DNA from: Thiomicrorhabdus indica
GTDB lineage: Bacteria; Pseudomonadota; Gammaproteobacteria; Thiomicrospirales; Thiomicrospiraceae
Reading direction: 5' to 3'
Assembly: GCF_004293625.1 (NCBI RefSeq)
Contig: NZ_CP033040.1
Span: 1,116,001-1,180,000 of the forward strand
Length of the DNA: 64,000 nt
Below the pieces are notes generated by a model, which saw nothing but the letters and a program-made list of their open reading frames with translations, did not search any database and was not told the origin of the DNA. Shown here one piece after another: positions 39,284 through 48,836 of this stretch. Within the stretch, counting starts at the first letter, position 1. Each line of letters opens with the position of its first letter. The translations under genes and the position numbers were made by a program.

Positions 39284-39492
39284 AGTATCTATCCAGTTTT
39301 CAATCGTTCAGCGTTGCTTATTTACTGAAATCGTTTATAAATTTTGACTTTATTATAAATAAAATCGTTGAAGTAATTTGTTTTTAAACGTTTGATGAAA
39401 TTGCGATAAAAAGCGGTAAAGTTGGTGAAACCCGTGTCGAGGCTTGGTATCATAAGTCCCATTTTGTTATTCACGGGATTAAAGGGAAAACC

Positions 39493-41406
39493 ATGTTGCA
39501 ATCAATACGTGATCATGCTCAAGGATGGATCGCTTGGGTGATCGTCGGGTTAATTATTTTGACATTTGCTCTATTTGGAATTGAGCAATATGCGCAAGGT
39601 GATAAAAACGTTGCGGTCGCAGAAGTAAACGGTGAGGAAGTCGGGGCGAATGAGTTTATGAGCCTTTATAACCGTCAGAAACTTCGACTTCAGCAACAGT
39701 TTGGCGATATGTATGATTCTGTTGTCAAAGATGAGCAGCTTCGTGAACAAGTTTTGGATGCGTTGATTGAAAGTGAACTCATTCGTCAGTGGTCTGAAGA
39801 AAACAAAATGTTAATTTCTGATCCTCAGTTAGCAGCCTCTATACAGTCAGCACAAATTTTTCAAAAAGATGGAAAGTTTGATGAAGCGACTTACAACGAA
39901 GTTTTGTCAAGAAATGGATTAAATGTTGCGCGTTTTGAATATGAACAGCGTCAATTTTTGATTGAATCTCAATTTTCAAATCTCACACAAGCGTCAGCTT
40001 TCACAACTGATTGGGAAGTCGAACAATTAGCAAAGTTACAAGGTCAAGAACGCCAAGTAAATTATTTACGAATTGATCAACGCCCATTTTTGAAAACGGC
40101 AGTTGTATCGGATGATGAAATTAAAGCTTTCTATGAAGAGAATTCGACTGCTTATATTATTCCAGAAAAAGTCAAAATTGATTATGTTGAACTGTCTCAA
40201 GCAGAGTTAGCGAAGAAAATTGCCTATACGGATGATGATTTACAATCTTTTTACGATAAGAATAAAGGTTTGTTTTCAACTCCTGAAAAGCGTCAAGCAC
40301 GTCACATTTTGATTCGTGTGGATGCTGCAGCCGGTGAAACACTAGAGCAGGCTGAGAAAACGATTAAAGAAATTCAAGATAAGTTAGCAGCGGGTGAAGA
40401 GTTTGCAGAGTTAGCAAAAGCTTATTCGCAAGACCCAGGCTCAGCAGCTACTGGTGGTGATTTAGGAAGTTTTGAACAAGGGATGATGGTCACAGAATTT
40501 GACGATGCTGTTTTCTCTATGAAAGAAGGTCAAACCAGTGAGCCGGTAAAGACAGACTTTGGTCTTCACCTAATCAAGCTTGAAAAAATTATCCCACTTA
40601 GTGTTAAGCCTTTAGCTGAGGTTAAGGCTGATGTCATAACCCAGTTCCAAAATCAAGAAGCTGAAAAAGAGTATTTTGAACTGTTAGAACAGATGAATAC
40701 TTTAGTATATGAACAAGGTGACTCGTTGGCTCCAGTGGCTGAGGCCTTAGGTCTAAAAGTTTCAACGACTGAATTCTTTGGAAGAGAAGGTGGTTTAGGT
40801 TCATCAGATAAAGTCACGTCGAATGGCAAAGTTATTAAAGCGGCATTCTCAGATTTAGTTCTCAAAGATGGTCTGAATAGTGAAGCGATTGAAATGAGTC
40901 CAAAAGATTCTGTTGCAATTCGTTTAAATGAGTATCAACCAGAACGTCAGCAAGCATTGTCGGAAGTTTCAGAAGATATTAAAGCTGAACTGACACGTGA
41001 AAAAGCAGTGAATGAAGCTAAAGCTTTGGCGGAATCGATTTTGGTTAAACTCCAAGAAGGTGAGTTGCCAGAGTCCGTTGCGCAAGATGGTATTGAGTGG
41101 CACCAAGTAGGATGGATTGATCGCAATTCTCAGCAGTTATTACCTCAAATGGTTCAAGCCTTCTTCAGCGTGAAGAAACCGGTTGAAGGTCAGGCAGAGT
41201 GGAAGTTATTTCAGCTTTCAACAGGCGATACAACCTTGTTACAAGTCACTGGTGTGAAGAGTAATGAAATGGCTGAAGAGGCAAAAGCGCCATTAATGGA
41301 AGCGTTCAATGAGCTTAATGCTAACTCAGAATTAAATGCGCGTTTGCAGATGATGAAAGCGAATGCTGAAATTCGTAAACTGGATAATTATTTAACGATT
41401 AAATAA
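39493..41406 (+). CDS. ppiD: PpiD-type periplasmic folding chaperone (SurA_N/parvulin)
   Basis: A 637-aa inner-membrane-anchored chaperone acting on proteins leaving the Sec translocon. An N-terminal membrane helix (about 14-36) precedes a SurA-like N domain (VNGEEVGANEFMSLYNRQKL) and one parvulin domain near 260-360 (ARHILIRVDA, GGDLGSFEQGMM, TDFGLHLIKL). A long C-terminal chaperone part follows. An IS3-type insertion sits 11 bp after its stop and separates it from its probable terminator at 42743. Confidence 0.92.
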   Translation: MLQSIRDHAQGWIAWVIVGLIILTFALFGIEQYAQGDKNVAVAEVNGEEVGANEFMSLYNRQKLRLQQQFGDMYDSVVKDEQLREQVLDALIESELIRQWSEENKMLISDPQLAASIQSAQIFQKDGKFDEATYNEVLSRNGLNVARFEYEQRQFLIESQFSNLTQASAFTTDWEVEQLAKLQGQERQVNYLRIDQRPFLKTAVVSDDEIKAFYEENSTAYIIPEKVKIDYVELSQAELAKKIAYTDDDLQSFYDKNKGLFSTPEKRQARHILIRVDAAAGETLEQAEKTIKEIQDKLAAGEEFAELAKAYSQDPGSAATGGDLGSFEQGMMVTEFDDAVFSMKEGQTSEPVKTDFGLHLIKLEKIIPLSVKPLAEVKADVITQFQNQEAEKEYFELLEQMNTLVYEQGDSLAPVAEALGLKVSTTEFFGREGGLGSSDKVTSNGKVIKAAFSDLVLKDGLNSEAIEMSPKDSVAIRLNEYQPERQQALSEVSEDIKAELTREKAVNEAKALAESILVKLQEGELPESVAQDGIEWHQVGWIDRNSQQLLPQMVQAFFSVKKPVEGQAEWKLFQLSTGDTTLLQVTGVKSNEMAEEAKAPLMEAFNELNANSELNARLQMMKANAEIRKLDNYLTIK

Positions 41407-41448
41407 TCTGAAATCTATGTCCCGTCCTGAAATAAGTTGACACTTTTT

Positions 41449-42332
41449 TCAGGTAAAAAACGCTCGATGAACTTCATCGGGCGTTTTGTATTTTAACGCC
41501 AAGTGTGGACGTTGAGTATTGTAGATTTCAATCGACTCTTTCACCATTTGTCGAGCCTGATCAACATCCTTTGGCTTGGTTAATAAAAACTCATTCTTCA
41601 GAATCCCGTTCACTCTCTCCGCCAAAGCGTTTTGATAGCAATCATAACCATCCGTCATCGAACAGATAATGCCATGTTTTTCATGGAACACTTGATAAGG
41701 TTTTGAACAGTACTGAATCCCTCTATCCGAGTGATGAATGAGTGCCCCTTTTCCTAATCTATTTTTCACTGCGTTCTTTAATGCCTGAAGGACTGGTTGA
41801 GCATGCAAAGTGTCGTGCACATGGTAGCCAACGATCTTACGAGAACAGGCATCGGTGACTAAGCTGAGATAGGCCTGGCCGTGTTGTACTGGTAAATAGG
41901 TAATGTCTGCAACCCAGAGTTTCTCTGGCGCTTTGGCTAAACGCCTTTGCCCCTGCTCTTTGATGAGATTGGGGTGCTTATAAAACCGATGATGACTGTG
42001 CGTGGTTTTATGATAGGCTCGCTTATTAGGCACTAATAAACGCTGCCAACGTAACAAGTCAAACAACTTGTCTCGTCCAATCTTCAATCCTTCTTGGGCT
42101 TTAGCTAATAGCAAGTTGTGTAGCTTTCGGGTACCAATCCGCGGCTGGCTGATACGTATCGCTTGTACAAAATCCAGAATCATCCGGTATTGCTTTTCTT
42201 TGAGCCGCTGCCTTTGTAATCCTTGGTAGTAAGCCTGACGGCTTATCTGTAAGAATCGACAAGCATTGCTTATGTTGAGCCCTTGGATCTGTTTTTGATC
42301 GATAACTCGGCTAACCGCTTTTTTGTCAAGCT
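41449..42332 (-). CDS. IS3-family transposase OrfB (DDE domain)
   Basis: Catalytic part of the transposase, expected to be made as an OrfAB fusion. The first ATG in frame is at 42183, but the frame is open upstream through LQISRQAYYQ-type sequence to the slippery site near 42320. The DDE triad is seen in WVADITYLPV (D), LIHHSDRGIQY (D) and DCYQNALAERVNGILKNE (E), with the spacing of the IS3 family rve domain. The HTH_21-like region (RIGTRKLHNLL) precedes it. It appears intact, so the element may be active. Confidence 0.88.
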
Positions 42333-42680
42333 AACTCCAAAGTCCTCTTTCATGACTTTGACGACGCCTTCAAAGAATTGGGCTTTGAGTTTTTCTTCGG
42401 CGAGTTCTTGTTCAAGCTCTTTAATGCGCTGCTCTGGCGTCTTTTCAGCTTTAGTCGTCGGCATAATGATTCCTCGAAGATGTCGGTTAATGGCGTTGGC
42501 GTCAGACCAATTTAACTTACCATGCTTTCTAAGCCAAACTAAAACGGTAGATCGTCCTTGGATACCATAATGTGCTTGCGCTTGTTTATAAGTCATTTCG
42601 CCTTTTTCGACTTGGTCTACAACGGACAATTTAAAAGCGAGGGAATAATCGCGCTGTGTGCGCTTAGTGTTTGAAGACAT
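42270..42680 (-). CDS. IS3-family transposase OrfA (helix-turn-helix)
   Basis: A 136-aa DNA-binding part of the transposase. The helix-turn-helix is in LAFKLSVVDQVEKGEMTYKQ and AQAHYGIQGRSTVLVWLRKH, followed by a leucine-zipper-like coiled coil (EQRIKELEQELAEEKLKAQF). A -1 slip near its end joins it to OrfB. Confidence 0.9.
   Translation of the reverse strand: MSSNTKRTQRDYSLAFKLSVVDQVEKGEMTYKQAQAHYGIQGRSTVLVWLRKHGKLNWSDANAINRHLRGIIMPTTKAEKTPEQRIKELEQELAEEKLKAQFFEGVVKVMKEDFGVSLTKKRLAELSIKNRSKGST
42318..42324 (-). promoter_or_regulatory. Programmed -1 frameshift site A-AAA-AAG in the IS element
   Basis: On the minus strand the heptamer AAAAAAG falls in OrfA codons ACA AAA AAG CGG. A -1 shift gives Lys-Lys-Ala-Val in the OrfB frame, which continues without stop into the DDE domain. 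This is the classic slippery sequence of IS3-family elements. Confidence 0.85.
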
Positions 42681-42742
42681 TACTTTTTCCTTTTCGGTTC
42701 AGAAAAAGTGTCAATCTTATTTAGGACGGGTCACTAATCTGC

Positions 42743-42785
42743 AAAAAGGCCTTAAAGTTTTAAACTTTAAGGCCTTTTTTATTTT
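42743..42785. terminator. Bidirectional terminator displaced from ppiD by the IS element
   Basis: An 18-bp perfect stem, AAAAAGGCCTTAAAGTTT (42743-42760) with its complement (42762-42779), then T-rich sequence. It lies just outside the right IS end, so it was probably the ppiD terminator before insertion, and it also ends the chemoreceptor gene on the minus strand. Confidence 0.9.
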
Positions 42786-42824
42786 AAGAGTTAAGAACGT
42801 GAATGAGCTATAAGTCGGTGACTT

Positions 42825-44036
42825 TTAGTGTGTTTTAAATTGGCTGATTAATTTGTGCAGCTCTTCTGCATGAGCACTGACATTTTGACAGGCATGAGCC
42901 GTGTGATCAGCCCCTTGGGTCACATTTCCTCCAACCTCATGAATATCTTGCATATTATGTAGGACAACTTCATTATGGGATTTTTGAGATTGTGCAGCTT
43001 GCTCAATTTGAAGATTCATCTCGGTGATGGTTTTCACGGCTTGAGCAATAGACAACAATGCTTCGCCTGCTTGGTTTGCATGATCAACACCTTCGTAGGC
43101 TTTATCTTGCCCATTTTTCATCACTTTTACGGCTTTACCTGCAACCGATTGAAATTGACTCACCATCGATTCGATTTGAATCGCGGACTCCTGCGTTTTG
43201 GCGGCAAGTCCGCGAACTTCATCTGCAACGACAGCAAACCCTCGTCCATGTTCTCCGGCCCGTGCCGCTTCAATTGCTGCATTCAATGCCAATAAATTTG
43301 TCTGTTCGGAAATATCTTTAATGACTGAAAGTACTGTTGAAATGTTTTGAGTATCTTGTTTGAGGTTTTGGATGACACCAGCGGTTTTTTCAACTTCTTC
43401 AGCAAGCGAATGAATGGTATGAATTGTCGACTGAACAATTTCGGTTCCATTAGCCGTGGCATTTTCTGCCTCTTTTGCGGCATTGCTTGCCGATAGGGTA
43501 CTTTCTGACATAGCAATAGCATTGGCATTCATGGTGTTAATTGATTCAGTAATTTTTTCAGTGCGTGATTTTTGGGTGGTAACACTTTGGTGGGTATTCT
43601 GTGAAACATCGAGCATCCCTGAGGAGGCGGTTTTAAGCTCTTCAGTCATGTGGGCAATACGATTGACCATAAACCGAAGGTTCTCCCCCATTCGGTTAAA
43701 GCTTTGTGCCATTTCCCCAATAAAGTCATGACTTTCCATTGTGCAGGTATGCGAGATATCGTTTTTACTGATGGCATTGGCAACTTCACCAATTCTCATG
43801 AGACGGGTTAGTAACATTTTTTTGAGTAGCCAATAGTTAAAGAAGCCAATAGAAATACCCGCAAGAATACATGCAATGACAAACCATAAAAGCATGCCGG
43901 GTTTGTAAGTCACAAAAATACTTGCGAAAACTGGGAAAACCACTCCCATTGCAAGTCCTGCTCCAACAAATGTTAAGAGCATATTTCGTAAAATACTTGG
44001 TTTTTTGTAATCTAATAACACCACTACACCCCTCAA
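42825..44036 (-). CDS. Methyl-accepting chemotaxis protein
   Basis: A 403-aa chemoreceptor. Two N-terminal membrane helices (about 15-38 and 45-68) enclose almost no periplasmic domain, so it has no classical ligand-binding domain and probably senses within the membrane or cytoplasm. A HAMP-like region ([16 protein letters not shown]) precedes the signalling hairpin, with the tip [20 protein letters not shown] followed by [15 protein letters not shown]. No obvious CheR/CheB docking pentapeptide is seen at the C-terminus. Confidence 0.9.
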   Translation of the reverse strand: MRGVVVLLDYKKPSILRNMLLTFVGAGLAMGVVFPVFASIFVTYKPGMLLWFVIACILAGISIGFFNYWLLKKMLLTRLMRIGEVANAISKNDISHTCTMESHDFIGEMAQSFNRMGENLRFMVNRIAHMTEELKTASSGMLDVSQNTHQSVTTQKSRTEKITESINTMNANAIAMSESTLSASNAAKEAENATANGTEIVQSTIHTIHSLAEEVEKTAGVIQNLKQDTQNISTVLSVIKDISEQTNLLALNAAIEAARAGEHGRGFAVVADEVRGLAAKTQESAIQIESMVSQFQSVAGKAVKVMKNGQDKAYEGVDHANQAGEALLSIAQAVKTITEMNLQIEQAAQSQKSHNEVVLHNMQDIHEVGGNVTQGADHTAHACQNVSAHAEELHKLISQFKTH

Positions 44037-44212
44037 AAATTATTCTATTTTGAGGTGAAAAGCATGGCTTGTGCCAAAATAGAATATACAGGTTTGGTGG
44101 TGTTGTGCGTAACTGAATGTAACGTCAAATACTTGTAGACTAAGTCAGGTGACTTTTGATAACTTGAATTGTTAAGAAGTCCCAATTCAAGCTTTATTGA
44201 AAGAGTGAATGT

Positions 44213-44494
44213 TCAAAAAAATTGATAGTGTTTTTTTACGTCTTTATGAATATGCCAATGGCAGTTCATACCGGCCGGAAAAGTTACTAAATCACCTTTG
44301 CCAAATGTCACTGGATCACCATTTTCAGGGGTGAAGGTTACTTGGCCTTCTAATAAATAACAGACTTCTTTTTGATCGTAATGCCACGGAAATTCTGAGG
44401 CTTCTTTTTCCCAAATGGACCAATCTAAAACACCAAGTTGTTTGAGTTGCTCCGGTTGTTTTGGATTATCAGCATGAATGATTTCAATGGTCAT
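44213..44494 (-). CDS. Small cupin-domain protein
   Basis: A 93-aa single cupin barrel of the EutQ/DUF861-like type (WHYDQKEVCYLLEGQVTF, then FGKGDLVTFPAGMNCHWHIH). The metal-binding histidines and glutamate are partly present. The ATG at 44494 is chosen because AAGGA lies 7 bp upstream; the ATG at 44503 in the same frame is too close to it. It overlaps the end of hflD by 11 bp, so the two are translationally linked. Substrate unknown. A one-mismatch palindrome (44270) is read Pro-Ala-Gly. Confidence 0.85.
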   Translation of the reverse strand: MTIEIIHADNPKQPEQLKQLGVLDWSIWEKEASEFPWHYDQKEVCYLLEGQVTFTPENGDPVTFGKGDLVTFPAGMNCHWHIHKDVKKHYQFF

Positions 44495-45425
44495 TTTTTT
44501 CATCCTTATTTTTATCTTTGGTAGAACCGCTTTCTAATGGAATAACATTCGAATCATTTGTAGGTGATTTTGAAGTTTCTGGTTTTTTGTCGACTTCAGC
44601 CGTCTTGTCGGCATCTTTAAAAATCGATTGATAGCTTGAGTTTTCGGATTCAGAATCCGGTTTGTTCTCTATTTCTTTAGTATTTTCTGGCTGAGAGGTT
44701 TCACTTTCACCTTCACCTTTATACCACCCACCCACATTCGATTGACTCTCTTGCTTGGTTTGGTCCTCTTGCAACCGGTTTTGTAAATAGTTGTAATTCG
44801 GACGATAAAAAGCCTGAGCAGTTTGTAAATATTTTTTGCGAGACCAAATTAAACCCCAGCGTGAACCGCCAACTTGATACCACAAAACAGCGGAACGTAA
44901 TCCCGCTAGAAGAAGGGCACGAATCTTATTGGCAATGCGTTGGTTATTTAAATGTCCATGATGACCGTTAACCATAATTCTTGGGTGAAGTGTGCTGACA
45001 TTCTCACTGTAGGCACGAGCAACGGTTGCGATGACATTTTCATGTAAATCCCCAAAGTGTTCTTGTTGCGCTTTGGCTGTTTCAAGCACATTAGAGATTT
45101 TTTGTAATCCGTCGGTCTGTTTTAGTTTTTTCTGCAAAATCATTAAGCTTAAAACATATCGAGTGATTTCAATATTGCGAGTTTGCTTTGCTTGGTCCGA
45201 TTTCATTTGCGCCGTCAGTGTGTGAATTCCAAGCTGAATGTCATTGACTGAATCACCATAAACTTCGAGTGTGCTGCTTGGATTTTCTACAAACAGGCTG
45301 TGCAGTGAAGCTTTAAAGGCTTGTTCATCTGTTTTGCCGGTTGTTGCAAGTTCATAAACCATTTGAGCGGCTTGATAAATACCAGCTAAAGCTAGGGTTT
45401 TATCGTTTTGTGTATAGTCAGTCAT
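44484..45425 (-). CDS. hflD: HflD-like protein with acidic C-terminal extension
   Basis: A 313-aa protein. The first 205 residues match HflD, a peripheral membrane protein (QTLALAGIYQAAQMVYELA-like start; MVNGHHGHLNNQRIANKIRA; LLAGLRSAVLWYQVGGSRW). E. coli HflD ends near that point. Here about 100 further residues are acidic and Ser/Glu/Lys-rich (SESENSSYQSIFKDADKTAE), likely disordered. It lies 17 bp after mnmA on the same strand, the standard mnmA-hflD order, and overlaps a cupin gene downstream. Confidence 0.88.
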   Translation of the reverse strand: MTDYTQNDKTLALAGIYQAAQMVYELATTGKTDEQAFKASLHSLFVENPSSTLEVYGDSVNDIQLGIHTLTAQMKSDQAKQTRNIEITRYVLSLMILQKKLKQTDGLQKISNVLETAKAQQEHFGDLHENVIATVARAYSENVSTLHPRIMVNGHHGHLNNQRIANKIRALLLAGLRSAVLWYQVGGSRWGLIWSRKKYLQTAQAFYRPNYNYLQNRLQEDQTKQESQSNVGGWYKGEGESETSQPENTKEIENKPDSESENSSYQSIFKDADKTAEVDKKPETSKSPTNDSNVIPLESGSTKDKNKDEKNDH

Positions 45426-45442
45426 AGTTCAAAACGTCTCTT

Positions 45443-46618
45443 TTAGAAGTTTTCAGGCATTTGGTGAAGGCGTTGGGTGATGACACCACCGCCAAGACAT
45501 TTTTCACCGTCATAAAATACGACCGATTGTCCAGGGGCAATTGCGGTTTGATTATCATTAAATTTCACAATAATTTTTCCGTCTTTTTGTTGCACGATTT
45601 GGCACAACTCTTCTGCTTGACGATAACGAATTTTCGCTTTAAGTGATGTGTTTAATGTTGGCATTTCGCCGGAAACCCAGTCAAGAGTATCAGCAATTAA
45701 AAACTGATGCTGTAATAAAGGGTGTTGCTTGCCTTGTACCGCGATTAATTGGTTGTTTTCAAGGTCTTTGTCTGCAGCATACCAAGGTTCATTGCCTGTG
45801 CCGTGACCTCCACCGATGCCAAGACCTTTACGCTGACCCAGTGTGTGATACATGAGGCCATCATGTTTTCCAATGACATTTCCTTGATCATCCACAATCT
45901 CACCGGGTTTTGCCGGTAGGAATCTTTGCAAGAAATCTTTGAATTTACGCTCACCAATAAAGCAAATACCCGTGCTGTCTTTTTTATCGTGCGTAATCAG
46001 CTCAGCCATTTCTGCGAGTTGTCGCACAACAGGTTTTTCCAGTTCTCCCACCGGGAACATCGATTTTTGCAATTGATGTTGTTGGAGAGTGTATAGGAAA
46101 TAAGTCTGATCTTTGTTGTTATCTAAACCTTTGAGCAGAAAGCATTCGTTATTCTCATTACGTGCAATGCGAGCATAATGGCCGGTGGCAATGAAGTCAG
46201 CCCCTAATTCAAGAGCATGCTGTAGAAATGCTTTAAATTTAACTTCTTTATTGCATAAAATATCTGGGTTTGGCGTGCGTCCAGCGCCGTATTCAGCCAG
46301 AAAGTGCTCAAAGACCCGATCCCAGTAATCACCGGAAAAATTTTCGATATGAACCGGAATGTCGAGAACTTCTGCAACCGCCATGACATCTTTAAGGTCT
46401 TCGGCAGCGGGGCAGTAGTCTTCAGTGTCATCGCCTTCCCAGTTTTTCATAAACAGTCCTTCAACTTCGTAACCTTGGTGTTTTAAGACCAAGGCAGAGA
46501 CTGAAGAGTCAACTCCGCCTGAGAGTCCAACGATAACTTTCGTTGTCGAGTTTTGAGCACGAGTTTCGGCTGTGACGCTAGGGAAAAGCGTTTGTAATAA
46601 TTCAGTGACGTTTGACAT
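45443..46618 (-). CDS. mnmA: tRNA-specific 2-thiouridylase MnmA
   Basis: A 391-aa ATP-dependent enzyme thiolating U34 of tRNA-Lys, -Glu and -Gln. The PP-loop is [15 protein letters not shown] (near 31). The catalytic cysteines are in [12 protein letters not shown] and [12 protein letters not shown]. The C-terminal [18 protein letters not shown] closes the beta-barrel domain. The N-terminus is about 20 residues longer than usual; the PP-loop comes late. It is upstream of hflD. Confidence 0.94.
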   Translation of the reverse strand: MSNVTELLQTLFPSVTAETRAQNSTTKVIVGLSGGVDSSVSALVLKHQGYEVEGLFMKNWEGDDTEDYCPAAEDLKDVMAVAEVLDIPVHIENFSGDYWDRVFEHFLAEYGAGRTPNPDILCNKEVKFKAFLQHALELGADFIATGHYARIARNENNECFLLKGLDNNKDQTYFLYTLQQHQLQKSMFPVGELEKPVVRQLAEMAELITHDKKDSTGICFIGERKFKDFLQRFLPAKPGEIVDDQGNVIGKHDGLMYHTLGQRKGLGIGGGHGTGNEPWYAADKDLENNQLIAVQGKQHPLLQHQFLIADTLDWVSGEMPTLNTSLKAKIRYRQAEELCQIVQQKDGKIIVKFNDNQTAIAPGQSVVFYDGEKCLGGGVITQRLHQMPENF

Positions 46619-46667
46619 GAAATTCCGTTTGTTCGCAAAAAATTGAATGTTGCGTATTTTATCAGTT

Positions 46668-47363
46668 TTATTGTTTTTTTGGCATTTGCCGTGATTTTCC
46701 AGATTTGACCGGCCGGTTATTTTTTGGGCGTTTCTTTGTAGGTGGATTACGTGTTTTAGCGCCTTTTTTTGGAGTTTTGAAAATTTGACCGGCCGGTAAA
46801 TTTTCTAGATTAACCTCAAGTAAAAGACTTTCACCTTGAGAGAGTTTTCCAAGCTTCCAATCACCGATTTGAATACGAATTAATCGTAAAGTCGGGAAGC
46901 CGACTGCGGCTGTCATTCTACGAACTTGTCGGTTCTTTCCTTCGGAAATTGTTAGCTCTAACCAAGACGTTGGAATATTTTTGCGCTCGCGAACGGGAGG
47001 ATTCCTCGGCCATAGCCATTTGGGTTCATTGACGGTTTTTGCTTTGGCAGGACGTGTCAGACCGTCTTTGAGTTGAACTCCTTGAGTGAGCTTTTGCAAA
47101 GCTTTTGAATCAATTTCGCCTTCAACTTGAACTAAATAGGTCTTTGGTAGTTTAAAGTTGGGATCACTGATTTTTTGTTGTAATTTACCGTCATTGGTCA
47201 GCAACAATAAACCTTCAGAATCGCGATCCAATCGGCCGGCAGCATAAAACTCTGGTAAATCAATAAAATCTGCAAGCGTCTGCCTCTGGTCTTTAAATTC
47301 AGGATCGTCGGTAAATTGGCAAAGGACATTAAAAGGTTTATTGAATAACAGTAGATTTGACAT
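46668..47363 (-). CDS. RluE-type 23S rRNA pseudouridine synthase with basic tail
   Basis: A 231-aa RsuA/RluB/RluE-family pseudouridine synthase. The N-terminal S4 domain is absent. The start [13 protein letters not shown] and the catalytic [19 protein letters not shown] (catalytic Asp in RLDRDS) are clear, as is [21 protein letters not shown] 40-aa lysine/arginine/proline-rich tail follows the catalytic domain, and two iterated palindromes (46708 and 46798) flank or lie within it. It lies just upstream of mnmA on the opposite side of a 49-bp gap, same strand. Confidence 0.87.
   Translation of the reverse strand: MSNLLLFNKPFNVLCQFTDDPEFKDQRQTLADFIDLPEFYAAGRLDRDSEGLLLLTNDGKLQQKISDPNFKLPKTYLVQVEGEIDSKALQKLTQGVQLKDGLTRPAKAKTVNEPKWLWPRNPPVRERKNIPTSWLELTISEGKNRQVRRMTAAVGFPTLRLIRIQIGDWKLGKLSQGESLLLEVNLENLPAGQIFKTPKKGAKTRNPPTKKRPKNNRPVKSGKSRQMPKKQ
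46708..46717. repeat. Iterated palindrome, copy 17 (pseudouridine synthase tail)
   Basis: Exact ACCGGCCGGT, read as Arg-Pro-Val in the basic tail. Confidence 0.95.
46798..46807. repeat. Iterated palindrome, copy 18 (pseudouridine synthase)
   Basis: Exact ACCGGCCGGT, read as Leu-Pro-Ala-Gly at the junction of catalytic domain and tail. It lies 90 bp from copy 17, and both are preceded by ATTTG. Confidence 0.95.
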
Positions 47364-47530
47364 TAACCACCAACTATTTGAATTTTAAGATAAAAAATCT
47401 ATTTCTCATTCAGAGAGAATGACGTTTTTACTGCGTATTCTAACGAAATTAAGAGTCGAGTTTGTTGCGGATTTGGTATGCTTTAACGGCTTAACGACTC
47501 CGTGCTATTGATTTCATGCAGTTGAGACGC

Positions 47531-47797
47531 AGGGTTTGTTGACAATTCATAATTAGGCTCTGCTCAAACCATTTTTCGTTCCAGCAAGGCAGAAAGAGCG
47601 TGGAATAGTTATTCTATTTGAGCGAATTTCTAACACTGCTGGGGTAAAAATGGCTTGAGCCCTACGGGTTGCGCTTAAAAATGTAGTACTCTTTGTTGCC
47701 CATCGCTTATTTGGAATAACCAAACTGCGCTCTGAGCGTCGCGATTGCTGCATTTTTAAGCAGCAATAGAGTCAAGTCTGAAATGTCAACAGACCCT
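47531..47797. mobile_element. MITE-like element with 18-bp imperfect inverted ends
   Basis: A 267-bp non-coding element. Left end AGGGTTTGTTGACAATTC (47531-47548); right end read inward AGGGTCTGTTGACATTTC (47797-47780), with two mismatches. No transposase is present; a 66-codon minus-strand ORF inside has no recognisable features. It is unrelated in sequence to the element at 5785. The 167 bp between the pseudouridine synthase start and its left end hold no recognised feature. It abuts the transporter gene start, so it may affect that promoter. Confidence 0.7.
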
Positions 47798-47811
47798 AGT
47801 AAAAATTGACA

Positions 47812-48807
47812 ATGGCACGCCATTCTAACGATTTGAAGGGTGGTATTCTGTTGACAGGAACTTTAAAACTTATGCAAAAAATGACACTACTTTTTCCTCT
47901 TTGGGCGTTACTGGCAAGTTTGTTGGCTTGGTATTATCCAGCTCCTTTTGTAAACATGCAGGGCATTATTGTTCCTTTGTTAATGATCGTTATGCTTGCC
48001 ATGGGAATGACTTTAAATGTGAGAGACTTTCAGCAAGTTTGGGGAATTCGAAAAGTGGTGATTATTGGGGTGAGTTTGCAATTCATTCTCATGCCGTTGG
48101 CGGCATTTGTCATTTCAAGACTGTTGCAACTGTCTCTGGAGCTGACCGTTGGCATGATGTTGGTTGGAGTGACGGCTGGCGGAACAGCCTCGAATGTGAT
48201 GACGTATTTAGCCAAGGGCAATTTAGCGCTTTCCGTCTCGATGACATTGGTTTCAACCCTATTTGCCATTGTTTTAATGCCCTTGTTAACTGAACTTTAT
48301 TTAGGGCAGAGTATTCATGTGCCGACCACCGAAATGCTGGCATCATTGGTCAAAATTGTATTACTGCCTATTTTGATTGGCTTGGTTTTGAATCATTTTT
48401 TAAGTAAATCCATTGAACAACTACAGAATTTTTTAACGCAATTTGCCTCATTTTCGATTGTGCTAATCATTGCAATTGTCGTCGCATTAAATAATGAGCA
48501 ATTACATTTGGTCTCAGTTGCGCTTTTGGCAGCGGTGGTTCTGCATAATCTGACGGGACTTTTTGCAGGCTATCAATTAACTCGTTGGCTGGGCTATGAT
48601 TCTGTGACCGCACGAACGGTTGCGATAGAAGTGTCGATGCAAAATTCTGGACTAAGTGTTGCTATGGCAATGAGTTACTTTTCGGCGCTTTCAGCGTTAC
48701 CCGCAGCACTATTTAGTATTTGGCATAACCTTGCCGGGGCCTTGTTTGCCAGTTTTTGGCGAAACAAATCTCAACAGTCACTTCAGGATGAAGACACGAC
48801 AAAATAA
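47812..48807 (+). CDS. Bile acid:sodium symporter family transporter
   Basis: About 330 aa with nine or ten predicted membrane helices. The stretches MLAMGMTLNVRDF, GGTASNVMTYLAKGNLALSV and TVAIEVSMQNSGLSVAMA are characteristic of the BASS family (bacterial YocS/PanS-like members). The substrate cannot be read from sequence; organic anions or pantoate-like acids are family candidates. The start is uncertain: ATG 47812, TTG 47851 (with GAAGGGTGG upstream) and ATG 47872 are all in frame, and the first is close to a mobile-element end. Confidence 0.85.
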   Translation: MARHSNDLKGGILLTGTLKLMQKMTLLFPLWALLASLLAWYYPAPFVNMQGIIVPLLMIVMLAMGMTLNVRDFQQVWGIRKVVIIGVSLQFILMPLAAFVISRLLQLSLELTVGMMLVGVTAGGTASNVMTYLAKGNLALSVSMTLVSTLFAIVLMPLLTELYLGQSIHVPTTEMLASLVKIVLLPILIGLVLNHFLSKSIEQLQNFLTQFASFSIVLIIAIVVALNNEQLHLVSVALLAAVVLHNLTGLFAGYQLTRWLGYDSVTARTVAIEVSMQNSGLSVAMAMSYFSALSALPAALFSIWHNLAGALFASFWRNKSQQSLQDEDTTK

Positions 48808-48836
48808 ATAACCTTTATCGTGCAAAAGGATAGAGT

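Larger units (their letters stand above)
41418..42733 (-). mobile_element. IS3-family insertion sequence
   Basis: A 1316-bp element. The left end begins TGTCCCGTCCTGAAATAAG, and the right end read inward is TGACCCGTCCTAAATAAG; both continue into TTGACACTTTTT-like sequence. The 3-bp CTA occurs on both sides (41415-41417 and 42734-42736), consistent with a target duplication of this family. It encodes OrfA and OrfB on the minus strand, linked by a frameshift site. It interrupts the ppiD 3' region rather than a gene. Confidence 0.9.

Noticed and set aside
44270-44279. Near-copy ACCGGCCGGA in the cupin gene
   Set aside because: Last base differs; excluded from the count of 24.
47553-47753. A 66-codon minus-strand ORF inside the second MITE-like element
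   Set aside because: No recognisable domain, no ribosome-binding site, and wholly inside a repeat with inverted ends.
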